DNA from: Sphingobium sp. CAP-1
GTDB lineage: Bacteria; Pseudomonadota; Alphaproteobacteria; Sphingomonadales; Sphingomonadaceae
Direction: 5' to 3'
Assembly: GCF_009720145.1 (NCBI RefSeq)
Contig: NZ_CP046253.1
Coordinates: 248,001 to 312,000 of the forward strand
DNA: 64,000 nucleotides
This document shows, piece after piece, positions 44,805 to 53,890 of this stretch; position 1 is the stretch's first letter; each line of letters opens with the position of its first letter. Under the pieces are notes generated by a model, which made no database searches, had not been told where the DNA came from, and saw only the letters and a list, made by a program, of their open reading frames with translations. Both the position numbers and the translations under genes were made by a program.

Positions 44805-45620
44805 ATGGCAGAAAGACTGAACGGCAAGGTCGCGATAGTCACCGGCGCCGGCCGCGACGGCAATATCGGCGTCGCGATTTGCGAGGCTTATCTGCGTGAA
44901 GGCGCGCGGGTCGTCGGCACTGATTTCCGCGATGACGAACGGGAAGCCATCATCGCGCGCCTGGCGCAGGTGGCGCCCGCCGATGCCTTTCATTTCCTGG
45001 CGCATGATGTCACCAGCGAAACCGACTGGGCGCGCGTCGCGGAACAGACGCAGGCGACGTTCGGCGGCATCGACATCCTCGTCAACAATGCAGGCATCGC
45101 CATCCATGCGGGCATCGAACATTGCTCGCTGGACGATCTGCGCAAGGTGACGGCGGTCAATCACGACGCGCTGTTCATCGGCATGAAGGCGTGCCTGCCC
45201 GCGCTCAAGCAGAGCGTGGCGCGCTTTCCGGGCGGGGGCGCGATCATCAACAATCTGTCGATGGCTTCCTATATGCCCAGCGCCATCAACATCGGCTATC
45301 ATACGTCGAAGGCGGCCGGCCGGATGTTGACGCTTTGCGCCGCGATCGAATTTGGGCCGATGAAGATCCGGGTCAATTCCGTGCATCCCGGCCTCACCAT
45401 GACCCCGCTGATCCGCGAAGGTCTGGCCGATTATGTGAAGCTGGGCGCCTATGAAACTGTCGAAGCGGCGGAGGTCAGCATCGCCGGCATGGGGCCGCTC
45501 GGCATCAGCAGCCAGCCGGAAGATACCGCGCACGCCTTCGTCTATCTGGCGTCGGAAGAGGCGCGCTTCGTGACCGGCGCGTCCATCTACCATGACGGGG
45601 CCATCGGTCAGCGCTATTAG
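44805..45620 (+). CDS. Short-chain dehydrogenase/reductase
   Basis: A 271-residue SDR. The cofactor motif is TGAGRDGNIGVAICEAYL, which has two extra residues between the first glycines, followed by NNAG, the catalytic serine in NLSMASYMPSAIN and YHTSKAA with Tyr and Lys. The C-terminal GASIYHDGAIGQRY is unusual; most SDRs have DGG. ATG 44805 follows AGAGAGGG. It lies between the TIM-barrel gene and an esterase in the same direction, 22 and 38 bases away. Confidence 0.86.
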   Translation: MAERLNGKVAIVTGAGRDGNIGVAICEAYLREGARVVGTDFRDDEREAIIARLAQVAPADAFHFLAHDVTSETDWARVAEQTQATFGGIDILVNNAGIAIHAGIEHCSLDDLRKVTAVNHDALFIGMKACLPALKQSVARFPGGGAIINNLSMASYMPSAINIGYHTSKAAGRMLTLCAAIEFGPMKIRVNSVHPGLTMTPLIREGLADYVKLGAYETVEAAEVSIAGMGPLGISSQPEDTAHAFVYLASEEARFVTGASIYHDGAIGQRY

Positions 45621-45658
45621 GTCCGCGCCCCGGACAAGATTATAATCAGGAGAGAAAT

Positions 45659-46600
45659 ATGCGTCATCTCGTCGATCCCGCCTTGCTGCCGGGGCTGGAT
45701 ATCATGCCTGTCATGGAATTTGACGACGCCAGCCTGCCCGCCATACGCGCGGGCATGGACCAGATGACCGCCATGGTGCCGGAGCCTGAAGGCACCGGCG
45801 TCGCATGGCGGACGGACAGTGTCGCGACGGCCGAGGGACGGGAAGTGCCTGTGCGAATCTACGTCCCGGCGGGGGATGCGGCGATGCGTCCTGCCATCCT
45901 GCATATCCATGGCGGGGGCTATGTCATGGGATCGGTCGCCACCAACCATGTGTGGAACATGCTGCTGGCGGCGAATGTGGGGGCGGTCGTCGTCTCGGTC
46001 GACTATCGTCTCGCGCCTGAAACCCCGGCGCCCGGATCGGTCGAGGACTGCTATGCCGCGCTGTGCTGGCTGCACCGGGAAGCCACGGCGCTGGGTGTCG
46101 ATGCCGCGCGCATTGCGGTGCGCGGTGAAAGCGCGGGCGGGGGACTCGCCGCTGCGCTCTGCCTGCTGGCGCGCGACCGGGGTGGCCCGGCCATCGCGCA
46201 CCAGAATCTGATCTATCCCATGCTGGACGACCGCACCTGCATCACCCGCCAGCCCGATCATCTGGGCGCCTTTGTCTGGACGCCACAGGCCAACGCCTTT
46301 GGCTGGCGCGCGCTGCTTGGTGGAAATCCGGGCGCTGCCGATGTGTCGCCCTATGCTGCGCCTGCCCGTGCGGGGGATTTGTCGGGCCTGCCGCCGGCGT
46401 TCGTGGCGGTCGGCGCCCTCGATCTCTTTCTGGCCGAGGACATGGATTATGCCCGTCGCCTGATCGAAGCCGGTGTGGCGACCGAATTGCATGTCTATCC
46501 GGGCGCTTATCACGGCTTCGACGTGCTGCCCGACGCGCCGGCCTCCATCCGCATGAAGCAGGATGCGGTGGCGGCGTTGCGTGCCGCTCTTGACGTTTGA
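45659..46600 (+). CDS. Alpha/beta hydrolase of the hormone-sensitive-lipase family
   Basis: A 313-residue esterase. HIHGGGYVMGS is the oxyanion motif, VRGESAGGGLAAALC the nucleophile elbow (Ser in GESAG), and YHGFD carries the catalytic histidine. AGGAGAG precedes ATG 45659. Related to, but clearly distinct in sequence from, the esterase at 19882-20829. It ends the plus-strand gene set, just before a strong terminator. Ester or lactone hydrolysis of a steroid metabolite is a guess. Confidence 0.86.
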   Translation: MRHLVDPALLPGLDIMPVMEFDDASLPAIRAGMDQMTAMVPEPEGTGVAWRTDSVATAEGREVPVRIYVPAGDAAMRPAILHIHGGGYVMGSVATNHVWNMLLAANVGAVVVSVDYRLAPETPAPGSVEDCYAALCWLHREATALGVDAARIAVRGESAGGGLAAALCLLARDRGGPAIAHQNLIYPMLDDRTCITRQPDHLGAFVWTPQANAFGWRALLGGNPGAADVSPYAAPARAGDLSGLPPAFVAVGALDLFLAEDMDYARRLIEAGVATELHVYPGAYHGFDVLPDAPASIRMKQDAVAALRAALDV

Positions 46601-46604
46601 ATGG

Positions 46605-46640
46605 AAAAAAGCGGGGCGGTTCCGGCCGCCCCGCCTTCTG
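46605..46640. terminator. Bidirectional terminator between converging genes
   Basis: A 9-bp GC stem, 46611-46619 pairing with 46626-46634, with a six-base loop. Six A precede it (46605-46610), giving a T run for the minus strand; the plus side has CTTCT. It separates the esterase from the converging aldo/keto reductase. Confidence 0.75.
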
Positions 46641-46642
46641 CC

Positions 46643-47611
46643 TTATGCCGCGCGCAACTCGGCCAGTTCGTCGGCGGACAGGGTGATGGCGGCGGCCTTC
46701 ACGCTCTCCTCGATCCGCGCGGGCGTGGATGCGCCGAAGATCGGGACGACCTGCTGCGGCTGGTTGAGCAGATAGGCCAGCCCGATTTCCGACACGGTCG
46801 CGCCGTGACGCTGGGCGACCGCCTGGGCGGCGGCGAAGCGGGCCTTGTTGACCGGATTGTCATAAAAACCCTTCAGCGTGTCGGATACGGCGTCCTCGCC
46901 CTGTTCCAGCATCGCGAAATAGCCACGGCTCTGCGAGCAATAGGGGATGACCGCCAGCCCGGCATCCTTCAGCGCGCCGCCATGATCCTCGAAATAAAGC
47001 TGATAGCCCTGCTGCATGGCGTTCATCTCATGCGGCTTGGCCAGACCCCAGAAAGGTTCGACCGCGACGAAACCGGTCTTGCCGTTGGCGCTGGCATAGG
47101 CATTGGCTTCCAGCACGCGGGCGTCGGTCCAGTTGGATGCGCCGAACCAGCCGATCTTGCCCGCGGCCTTCGCCTCGTTCAGATAATCGATCAGTTCGCC
47201 GACCGGGGTTTCCGCATTGTCCATGTGCAGCCAGTAAAGGTCGATCCTGTCGACGCCCAGATGGTCCAGGCTTTCGTTCAGGTCGCTGGCGATATCCGTG
47301 GGGTTGACGCGGTTGCGATAGTCGCCGACCCGCATGTCGAAGAAGCCGCCCTTGGTCGCGACGACGAAATCCTCGCGCTTCTGGCCCTTCAACCATGCGC
47401 CGATGGCCCGCTCGCTCGCCCCCTTGGGCGCATCCGGCATCCAGTCGCCATAGGAACGGGCGCTGTCGATGAAATTGCCGCCCAGTTCGGCGAACCTGTC
47501 CAATATGGCGTTCGACCGCGCCTGATCGATCTGCCAGCCAAGCATGTTCGTGCCATAACACAGGCGGCTGACCGAAAGGTCGGTATCGTTGAGCGTCACT
47601 TTCGAAAGCAT
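46643..47611 (-). CDS. Aldo/keto reductase
   Basis: A 322-residue AKR-family NADPH-dependent oxidoreductase. GGNFIDSARSYGDWMP holds the catalytic aspartate and tyrosine, VVATKGGFFD the lysine, and DLYWLHMDN the histidine; the C-terminal IPYCSQSRGYFA and VVPIFGAS are cofactor contacts. ATG 47611 is chosen because GAGGAG lies upstream of it; a longer frame to 47656 is less likely. It is divergent from the tandem Lrp genes across a 242-base region that contains TACGCATA. Confidence 0.9.
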   Translation of the reverse strand: MLSKVTLNDTDLSVSRLCYGTNMLGWQIDQARSNAILDRFAELGGNFIDSARSYGDWMPDAPKGASERAIGAWLKGQKREDFVVATKGGFFDMRVGDYRNRVNPTDIASDLNESLDHLGVDRIDLYWLHMDNAETPVGELIDYLNEAKAAGKIGWFGASNWTDARVLEANAYASANGKTGFVAVEPFWGLAKPHEMNAMQQGYQLYFEDHGGALKDAGLAVIPYCSQSRGYFAMLEQGEDAVSDTLKGFYDNPVNKARFAAAQAVAQRHGATVSEIGLAYLLNQPQQVVPIFGASTPARIEESVKAAAITLSADELAELRAA

Positions 47612-47853
47612 GGCTGTCTCCTCGCGGGTCTGTTTGCGCAGATCCGATTGCCTCATGATTTTCCTGATCGTCTACGCATAGCTTGGAAAAAATGGAAGTG
47701 TAATGTTGTAATTGATGGTTTTCTACGTAATATCGCTGCGACTATCGTCAGTGCGCTTGGTCGGCATCGTGCCTTCGGGCCTTTTGTTCGTGCCATCTGG
47801 CGCTCCCTATTTCCCCGCGCTATGGTCGGCCTGCGAATGGGAGGCAGGCCGGA

Positions 47854-48336
47854 ATGCAGATCAGAAGTGGGCGAACAGCGACGACGCCCTCATTGGATGC
47901 GCTTGATAACAGCATCATAGACATTCTTCGGACCAATGGCCGGGCAACGAACCAGGACATTGCCAAACAATTGTCGGTTACGGCCGCGACAGTTTCCGCC
48001 CGGCTTCAGAAAATGGAGGATGCCCGCGCCATGCGGGTTGTCGCGGTGACGGATTTTGCCGCCCGCGGCTATAATGTCATCATCGCCGTGGGCGTGAAAG
48101 TGCATGGGCGCGGCATTCAGGATGTCGGCCGTGATCTGGCCAAATTCCCTGAGGTGCTGAGCGTCAATATCATGAACGGCAGCCATGATCTGGAAATCAT
48201 GGTCGCGCTGCATGATTTTTCGGAAGTGCAGGAATTTCTCTACGATCATATCGCTGGCATCGCTGGCGTGGCCCAGATCGATGCCGGTATTGCCGTCGAC
48301 ATTGTAAAATATGAATTTAATGTGGCGCCGCTATGA
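47854..48336 (+). CDS. Lrp/AsnC family transcriptional regulator
   Basis: A 160-residue one-component regulator. The helix-turn-helix is LDNSIIDILRTNGRATNQDIAKQLSVTAATVSARLQKME at residues about 17-55, and the C-terminal RAM effector domain follows (GSHDLEIMVALHDFSEVQEFL). GGGAGG lies nine bases upstream of ATG 47854. It is directly followed by a second Lrp-type regulator with four bases overlap; the two are divergent from the aldo/keto reductase. They may act as a heteromer. Confidence 0.9.
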   Translation: MQIRSGRTATTPSLDALDNSIIDILRTNGRATNQDIAKQLSVTAATVSARLQKMEDARAMRVVAVTDFAARGYNVIIAVGVKVHGRGIQDVGRDLAKFPEVLSVNIMNGSHDLEIMVALHDFSEVQEFLYDHIAGIAGVAQIDAGIAVDIVKYEFNVAPL

Positions 48337-48830
48337 CCGAAGGAAACTGGGAGCGCCTCGACGCGCTGGATCACAAGATCGTCGACAAGCTGGCGCGGGA
48401 TGCCCGCATCTCCAATCGCGCGATCGCGGCCGAACTGGGCGTGACGGAAGGCACGATCCGCACCCGCATCAAGCGATTGCAGAATGAAGGGCTGATCCAG
48501 TTCACCGTGGTCACGGATTTTCGCATGGCCGGGTCGCCCAACCTGTGTATGCTCGGTATCGATGCCGATCCCTCGCGCGTGGTCGAACTGGCGGAACGCT
48601 TGCGACAGTTGCCCGAACTCAGTTGCGTCATCCTGATGCTGGGTCGCTTCAACCTGCTCGCCATGGGCCTGTTCACCAATATCGAGCAACTCAACGAACT
48701 CATCACGGAACAGATTCGCAGCCTGCCCGGCGTGCAGAAGGTGCAGACCGCGATTTCGGTTCACAATCTGAAATATGAACCGGGCGTCGCCAAAATCACC
48801 TATCTGGACGCAGCCGCCCAGGAGGATTGA
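48333..48830 (+). CDS. Second Lrp/AsnC family transcriptional regulator
   Basis: A 165-residue Lrp/AsnC regulator: LDHKIVDKLARDARISNRAIAAELGVTEGTIRTRIKRLQNEG is the helix-turn-helix and GRFNLLAMGLFTNIEQLNELI belongs to the RAM domain. The ATG overlaps the stop of the first regulator (ATGA), so the proteins are made together. Sequence identity between the two is moderate: they are an ancient duplicate pair, not a recent copy. It converges on the TetR gene. Confidence 0.9.
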   Translation: MTEGNWERLDALDHKIVDKLARDARISNRAIAAELGVTEGTIRTRIKRLQNEGLIQFTVVTDFRMAGSPNLCMLGIDADPSRVVELAERLRQLPELSCVILMLGRFNLLAMGLFTNIEQLNELITEQIRSLPGVQKVQTAISVHNLKYEPGVAKITYLDAAAQED

Positions 48831-48844
48831 TCAGCCGGCGCCAG

Positions 48845-49495
48845 TCACCAGCCGGCCTTGGCCAGCAGCAGCAGGTCGACGATCCGGCGCGCGACCTCCT
48901 CCAGTTCGTCGTCGGTCATGCTGTGGGCCGCCCCTTCCTGCAACTGCCAGCCGGTCATTGCCGACAGGAATAGCCGGGCGATCAGGTCGGGGTCGCGGGC
49001 TGGGCGGCCTTCCTGCGCCGTCGCGTCCGCAATGTCGCGGGCGATGCGATCGGTGATCGGGCGGGAGCCGCTCTCATACATGACCAGCGACAATTCGGGG
49101 AAACGTTCCCGCGTGGAGATCAGCAGCCGTTGAAAGGCATGGACTTCGGGATTGGTCAGCGTCCGTGCGATCAAGATGCCATGGTCCAGCAGCCGTTCGC
49201 GCAATGTCTGCCCCTCGATCCGGTCATGCCCATTGCTCATCTGCCCCCATTGCTTAACCCGGTCCTGCACGACGGCGCGGAACAGGTCGCTCTTGGTCGG
49301 ATGGCGGGCATAGAGCGTCGCCTTGGATACGCCGGCCGCGCCGGCAATGGTTTCCATCGCCGTTGCGTCATAGCCTTCTTCGAGGAAAAGGCGCTGCGCG
49401 GTGGACAGGATGGCGCGATCGATGGCCACCATCTGGCGGGCATCGGGGCGACCCCTGCGGGGGGTATAGGCGGATTGCGCATCGCTTTTTGGCAT
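48845..49495 (-). CDS. TetR/AcrR family transcriptional regulator
   Basis: A 216-residue TetR regulator. TAQRLFLEEGYDATAMETIAGAAGVSKATLYARHPTKSDLFRAV is the helix-turn-helix; the C-terminal half shows the TetR_C-type segment FQRLLISTRERFPEL and FLSAMTGWQLQEG. ATG 49495 starts MPKSDAQSAY; ATG 49558 in the same frame would add 21 residues. It converges on the Lrp pair and lies 100 bases downstream of the SDR at 49596-50264, so it is probably transcribed separately. Confidence 0.87.
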   Translation of the reverse strand: MPKSDAQSAYTPRRGRPDARQMVAIDRAILSTAQRLFLEEGYDATAMETIAGAAGVSKATLYARHPTKSDLFRAVVQDRVKQWGQMSNGHDRIEGQTLRERLLDHGILIARTLTNPEVHAFQRLLISTRERFPELSLVMYESGSRPITDRIARDIADATAQEGRPARDPDLIARLFLSAMTGWQLQEGAAHSMTDDELEEVARRIVDLLLLAKAGW

Positions 49496-49595
49496 GGGCT
49501 GACATCTGGCCGATACGCGCTGGCGAGGCAATGGTGTTGAAGGGGCGGTCACAGGCATTCGCGCCGCGACAGCGGCTTGGAAAGTCGCCCGCCTG

Positions 49596-50264
49596 TCAAC
49601 AGCGCCCCGTAACGGGCAGGCAGGCGCCAGTCACCGCCGATGCACCATCCGACAGCAGGAACGCGATCACGCTGGCCACCGCCGACGGTGCGACCCACCG
49701 GCTGAAATCCGCGTCGGGCATGTCCGCGCGGTTGGCGGGCGTATCGATGATCGACGGCAACACCGCGTTTACCCGAACGCCATGGTCCTTCTCCTCTTCC
49801 GCCAATGCTTCGGTCAGCTTGGCGATGCCGGCCTTGCTCGCGGCATAGGCGCCCATGCCCGCGCCCGCCTTGATCGCCGATGCCGCACCGATGCTGACGA
49901 CAGCGCCGCCGCCCTCACGCAGCGCGGGCAGGGCTGCACGCACGGCATTGACGGCCGTGCGCAGGTTGATGTCGAACAGCGTCGACCAGGTTGCGGCATC
50001 ACCGTCGGCCATCGTTTCCCAGCGGAATGTGCCTGCCACATTGACCAGGGCGTGGAGCGGCCCCCGATCGGCTATTGCCTGGCGGACGGCGTCCCGCGTC
50101 GCATCGCCATCGGTCAGGTCGACACCGCCCAGATAGGCACTGGCTCCGTCATCCGCAGGCGCCCGGTCGATCCCGGTCACGCCATAGCCGGCATCGCGCA
50201 GGCATTGCGATACCGCGCGGCCAAGGATGCCGGCGGCGCCGGTCACGATCACATGCGACTTCAT
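49596..50264 (-). CDS. Short-chain dehydrogenase/reductase
   Basis: A 222-residue SDR with VTGAAGILGRAVSQCL as the cofactor motif, NVAGTF in place of NNAG, SIGAASAIKAGAGMGAYAASKAG with serine, tyrosine and lysine, and a short C terminus. ATG 50264 follows AAGGAG; ATG 50282 would be six residues longer. It follows the AEC permease gene by 53 bases. Confidence 0.85.
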   Translation of the reverse strand: MKSHVIVTGAAGILGRAVSQCLRDAGYGVTGIDRAPADDGASAYLGGVDLTDGDATRDAVRQAIADRGPLHALVNVAGTFRWETMADGDAATWSTLFDINLRTAVNAVRAALPALREGGGAVVSIGAASAIKAGAGMGAYAASKAGIAKLTEALAEEEKDHGVRVNAVLPSIIDTPANRADMPDADFSRWVAPSAVASVIAFLLSDGASAVTGACLPVTGRC

Positions 50265-50317
50265 TTTCCGCTCCTTCTCCACCAGAATGGCCTTTCCGAC
50301 AGGTCAGCCCCCGGATC

Positions 50318-51256
50318 TCATGCGCCCAGCCACCATAATATCGCGATCAGCGACAGCGACGCCAGCGTCGTCGACAGCATGACGGTCCAGGCGCTCAGCT
50401 CCATCGCCCATCGCCCCGCTTTCCCCGCCAGCACGAAGCTCGATGCGCCGCTCGGCATCGCGGCCATCAGCACCGCCATCTTGGCCCATAGCGGGGGCAT
50501 GGGTGGCAGCAGCAGAACGAAGCCGGCGGTCAGCAGGGGATGGACCCCCAGTTTCAGGATCAGCGCCCGCGCGATCGGTCCCGGCGCGCTTCTTTCGCGC
50601 GGCAAGGCGATGAAGATGCCGATCGCCGTCAGCGCGCAGGGGGCGGTCGCCTGCGCCAGCGTCGACAGCAGCACATCCAGCGGCCCGGTCAGCGGCAATC
50701 GCAGCAGGCACCACAACACGCCCAGAGACGACAGCAGGATCAACGGGTTTCGGGCGACCGACCGACCCGCCAGCTTCAATCCGGCGGCCATGCCATGACC
50801 ATGATTGGCGGCCATTTCGCTCATCACCACGCCAACGGTAAAGACCACGGCGGAATAGAGCAGCATCGTCACCGCCACCGGCGCGACCGTATCGGGTCCG
50901 AACGTCAGCAGGGCGATCGGCAGGCCGACGAAGCCGGTATTGCTGAAACAGGCGCACAGGCCGGCGATATTCGCCTCGCCGCCGCTTCGCCCCAGTCCCT
51001 TCTCGATGGCGAAGCCGATGGCATAGGTCGCCAGCGCGCCACCCACGACCGCGATCATCATCGACGGCTGGGCCAGGTCGGTGGGGTCCATGCGCGCGAT
51101 CGACCGGAATGTCAGGACGGGCAGGGTGATCGCGATGACGAACCGGTTCAGCACTTCGAACGCGCGGTCGCCCAGCAGGTCGAACCGCCCGCAGCCATAT
51201 CCCAGCAGGATCAGGCCAAAGACCGGGATCAACGCGCCCAAAATGATCATCGCCAT
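50318..51256 (-). CDS. AEC family permease (auxin efflux carrier type)
   Basis: A 312-residue inner-membrane protein of about ten hydrophobic segments, beginning MAMIILGALIPVFGLILLGYGCGRFDLL and RFVIAITLPVLTFRSIAR, the usual opening of the AEC/PIN family. The helix breaks in segments 4 and 9, such as FSNTGFVGLPIALLTFGPD, are typical. Export or exchange of an organic acid is the likely job; substrate unknown. It follows the TIM-barrel gene by 38 bases. Confidence 0.87.
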   Translation of the reverse strand: MAMIILGALIPVFGLILLGYGCGRFDLLGDRAFEVLNRFVIAITLPVLTFRSIARMDPTDLAQPSMMIAVVGGALATYAIGFAIEKGLGRSGGEANIAGLCACFSNTGFVGLPIALLTFGPDTVAPVAVTMLLYSAVVFTVGVVMSEMAANHGHGMAAGLKLAGRSVARNPLILLSSLGVLWCLLRLPLTGPLDVLLSTLAQATAPCALTAIGIFIALPRERSAPGPIARALILKLGVHPLLTAGFVLLLPPMPPLWAKMAVLMAAMPSGASSFVLAGKAGRWAMELSAWTVMLSTTLASLSLIAILWWLGA

Positions 51257-51294
51257 GGCCTGATGTCCGCCTGAAGTCTGAAGTTCCGCGCCCG

Positions 51295-52179
51295 TTACCG
51301 GTTGCGGGCGATCGGGGCAATGGTGCGCAGCAGCCGCGCTGCGCCCTCGAAACTGCGCTCCGCGGCCTCGTTCAGCGGCAGGGCGCGGAAAGTGTCGGAC
51401 AATATCTCCACGCCGAAGGGGCCGTCATAGCCCGCCTGCCGCAACGCACCGACAAAGCCCGGCAGATCGAACTGCCCTTCGCCGCATAGGCGACGATGGC
51501 GCATCGTATCTTCGGTGATGTTCCCTTGCATCGCCAGATCGGCATCGCACAGTTCGACCGACATGATGAAGCGCGCCGGTATATCGGCGACTTCGGCGAC
51601 TCCGGCGCCCGACCGGACGACATGCCAGATGTCGATCAGCAGTCCGCCATTGGCGGCGTCCGCCCGCATCACCATGTCGAGCGCGGACGGAAGATCGGGC
51701 AAGTCCGAAAAAGGAATCATCTCCAGCGCCATCAGCACGTCATATCGGGCTGCATCGGCGCACAGCGCGGTGAACTGTTCCGCCAGCACCCCTCTGTCCC
51801 ATCCCTGATTGCCGAAAGGCGGCATCACCTTCGCATGACGCGCGCCCAGTGCATCGGCCGCCCGGAACAGTTCGGTCCGCGCCGCGTCCGACCGCTGGCG
51901 CGCCTCGCCCTGCGCAAACCAGTCCGACAGATATTCCAGCTCGACAATGCCGATTCCCGCGTCGGACAGGCGGCGGCGCAGGACGGCATAATCGCCGCCC
52001 TCCGCCCGCCACCGGGCCAGGTCGCCAAGCCACAGGCCAAAGCCGCGATAGCCCGCCCGCGCCGCCGCCTCGATCCGATGTTCCAGTGACCAGCGGCTCA
52101 GATTGTCCGTGGCGTCGGGACGGACATTGCCGGCGGTCGTCCAGCAGGTGGCGATCAGCGCGGGTTCATCGCGGTTCAT
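51295..52179 (-). CDS. Sugar-phosphate-isomerase-like TIM-barrel protein
   Basis: A 294-residue xylose-isomerase-like barrel. YDVLMALEMIPFSDLP gives the metal glutamate, GLLIDIWHVVRSG the aspartate and histidine, and GVEILSDT a second glutamate. It belongs to the same superfamily as 43970-44782, but sequence similarity between the two is low. The ATG lies 11 bases after the SDR's stop. Isomerase or epimerase activity on a hydroxy-acid or sugar-like metabolite is possible; nothing points to a substrate. Confidence 0.78.
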   Translation of the reverse strand: MNRDEPALIATCWTTAGNVRPDATDNLSRWSLEHRIEAAARAGYRGFGLWLGDLARWRAEGGDYAVLRRRLSDAGIGIVELEYLSDWFAQGEARQRSDAARTELFRAADALGARHAKVMPPFGNQGWDRGVLAEQFTALCADAARYDVLMALEMIPFSDLPDLPSALDMVMRADAANGGLLIDIWHVVRSGAGVAEVADIPARFIMSVELCDADLAMQGNITEDTMRHRRLCGEGQFDLPGFVGALRQAGYDGPFGVEILSDTFRALPLNEAAERSFEGAARLLRTIAPIARNR

Positions 52180-52190
52180 CGCCCCGCCGT

Positions 52191-52952
52191 TCAGAAGAAC
52201 AGGGCGCCGCCATTGACGTTGATGACCTGCCCGTTGATCCAGCGCGCATCATCGGACAGCAGCATCGCCGCCACGCCCGCCTGATCCTCCGACTGGCCAA
52301 CGCGGAAGCTGCGTCCGGTGGTCAGGAAATGGTCGATCACCGCCTGCGGCACCTGGCCGCCCGCCTGCATCTCCTGCGTCATGGTGAAACCGGGCGCGAC
52401 GACATTGGACGTGATCCCCTCCCGGCCCCAGCGCGAAGCGACATGCCGGCTCAGCGCTTCCAGACCGCCCTTCGACATGGCGTAGCAGGGGCGTTCCGGT
52501 TCGCCGCCGCGCGCCGAGCCTGAACTGGTGTAGACGATCGCGCCGCCCTTGTTGGCAAGCAGATGGGGCAGCACCGCCCGCGTGCAGAGCAGATGCCCGC
52601 GCAGGTTCACGCCGATCGTATGGTCGAACACGGCAAGATCAACGTCCAGCGCATTGCTGTCCTGGAAGATGATGCGCAGGTCGGCGGCGTTGACATGCGC
52701 GCCGTCCAGCCCGCCCAGCCCTTCGACCGCCTTGGCCACTGCGGCATTGACCGACGCTTCATCGGCAATGTCGACCTGCACGGCGAAGGCGCCGTTGCCG
52801 ACTTCCTCGACCAATGCCTGCGCCGGCTCCAGCCGGATATCGGCGGCGCAGACCCGCGCGCCTTCCTCGACCAGCCGTCGTACCGTCGCGGCGCCGATGC
52901 CGGTCGCCGATCCGATAACGATGATGCGCTTTCCTTCCAGCCGCTGGGTCAT
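52191..52952 (-). CDS. Short-chain dehydrogenase/reductase
   Basis: A 253-residue SDR. The NAD motif is IGSATGIGAATVRRL, the strand VNAADLRI replaces NNAG, SSGSARGGEPERPCYAMSKG holds the catalytic serine, tyrosine and lysine, and INGQVINVNGG closes the cofactor site. ATG 52952 follows AGGGAGAGGA. Part of the minus-strand unit that runs from 55938 to 51295, 14 bases from the beta-hydroxyacid dehydrogenase. Confidence 0.88.
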   Translation of the reverse strand: MTQRLEGKRIIVIGSATGIGAATVRRLVEEGARVCAADIRLEPAQALVEEVGNGAFAVQVDIADEASVNAAVAKAVEGLGGLDGAHVNAADLRIIFQDSNALDVDLAVFDHTIGVNLRGHLLCTRAVLPHLLANKGGAIVYTSSGSARGGEPERPCYAMSKGGLEALSRHVASRWGREGITSNVVAPGFTMTQEMQAGGQVPQAVIDHFLTTGRSFRVGQSEDQAGVAAMLLSDDARWINGQVINVNGGALFF

Positions 52953-52966
52953 GCTGTTCCTCTCCC

Positions 52967-53866
52967 TCAATCCATGCGTGGAGTTTTAACGCCTGCATTC
53001 TCACATGCATAGTTTAGAAGCGCAGAATAATCCTTCGATGCGTAGTCTTTTGCCCGTGCGCCTCCGAATACTGCATGGGCAGCCGCGCCCATGGGCAGGC
53101 CGACGCGGTTTTCCGCCGCCGCGTTCATCGCCAGCGTCAGATCCTTGAACGCCAGGTCGATGGTGAAGCCCGGCTCGACATCGCCCTTCAGCGCCTTGTT
53201 CACCATCAGCACATGGAACTGGCCGTTGCGCGCGGTGGTGCCGCCGGTCACGTCATGCATGGTCTGGATGTCCAGGCCGAGCTTGGTGCCCAGCGCGATC
53301 GATTCCGCCACGATCTGCGCGGTCGACAGCAGCATGAAATTGTTGATGACCTTCATGCGGCTGCCCATGCCCGGCGCACCGCAGCGGAAGATGTCGGTGC
53401 CCATCGCCTTCAGCGCGGGCTCGACCCGCGCGAAATCGGCGTCGCTCGCGCCGACCATGAACAGTGATTCCCCGCGCTGGGCGTGCAGCGCCAACCGTCC
53501 GATCGGGGCGTCGACAAAGCCGATCCCCTTCGCCGCGCAAGCCGCCGCAACCCGGTCGGTCCCCTTGGCATCGATGGTGGACAGGTCCATCAGCAGCGCG
53601 CCCGCGTCGATATGGGCCAGCACGCCGTCCTCGCCCAGCACCACCGCTTCCACATGTTGGGTGGCGGGCAGCACGGTGATGACGATGTCCTGCCCCTTGC
53701 TGGCTTCGGCCACGCTGGCGGCCTTTTGCGCGCCCAGCGCTGCGACCTCGTCCATCTTCGCCTGATCGAGGTCGAATACGGTGACGGCAAAGCCCTTGCG
53801 TTGCAGGTTGGACGACATGGGCAGGCCCATGGCGCCCAGCCCGATGAAACCGATCTTGGTGGTCAT
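52967..53866 (-). CDS. NAD-binding beta-hydroxyacid dehydrogenase
   Basis: A 299-residue protein of the 3-hydroxyisobutyrate dehydrogenase/6-phosphogluconate-like family. GFIGLGAMGLPMSSNL is the NAD motif, VDAPIGRLALHAQRGESLFMVG the substrate segment, and GMGSRMKVINNFMLLS carries the catalytic lysine (in the MKVINN stretch). It would oxidise a beta-hydroxyacid to the semialdehyde. It lies between the CaiB-type transferase and an SDR; an aldehyde dehydrogenase occurs at 59151-60581. Confidence 0.9.
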   Translation of the reverse strand: MTTKIGFIGLGAMGLPMSSNLQRKGFAVTVFDLDQAKMDEVAALGAQKAASVAEASKGQDIVITVLPATQHVEAVVLGEDGVLAHIDAGALLMDLSTIDAKGTDRVAAACAAKGIGFVDAPIGRLALHAQRGESLFMVGASDADFARVEPALKAMGTDIFRCGAPGMGSRMKVINNFMLLSTAQIVAESIALGTKLGLDIQTMHDVTGGTTARNGQFHVLMVNKALKGDVEPGFTIDLAFKDLTLAMNAAAENRVGLPMGAAAHAVFGGARAKDYASKDYSALLNYACENAGVKTPRMD

Positions 53867-53890
53867 GATGCGTCCTCTCTCAATCTGGAA

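Noticed and set aside
53035..53045. TGCGTA copy near 53040
   Set aside because: Inside the coding sequence of the beta-hydroxyacid dehydrogenase (Tyr-Ala-Ser codons), so not counted in the intergenic motif set.
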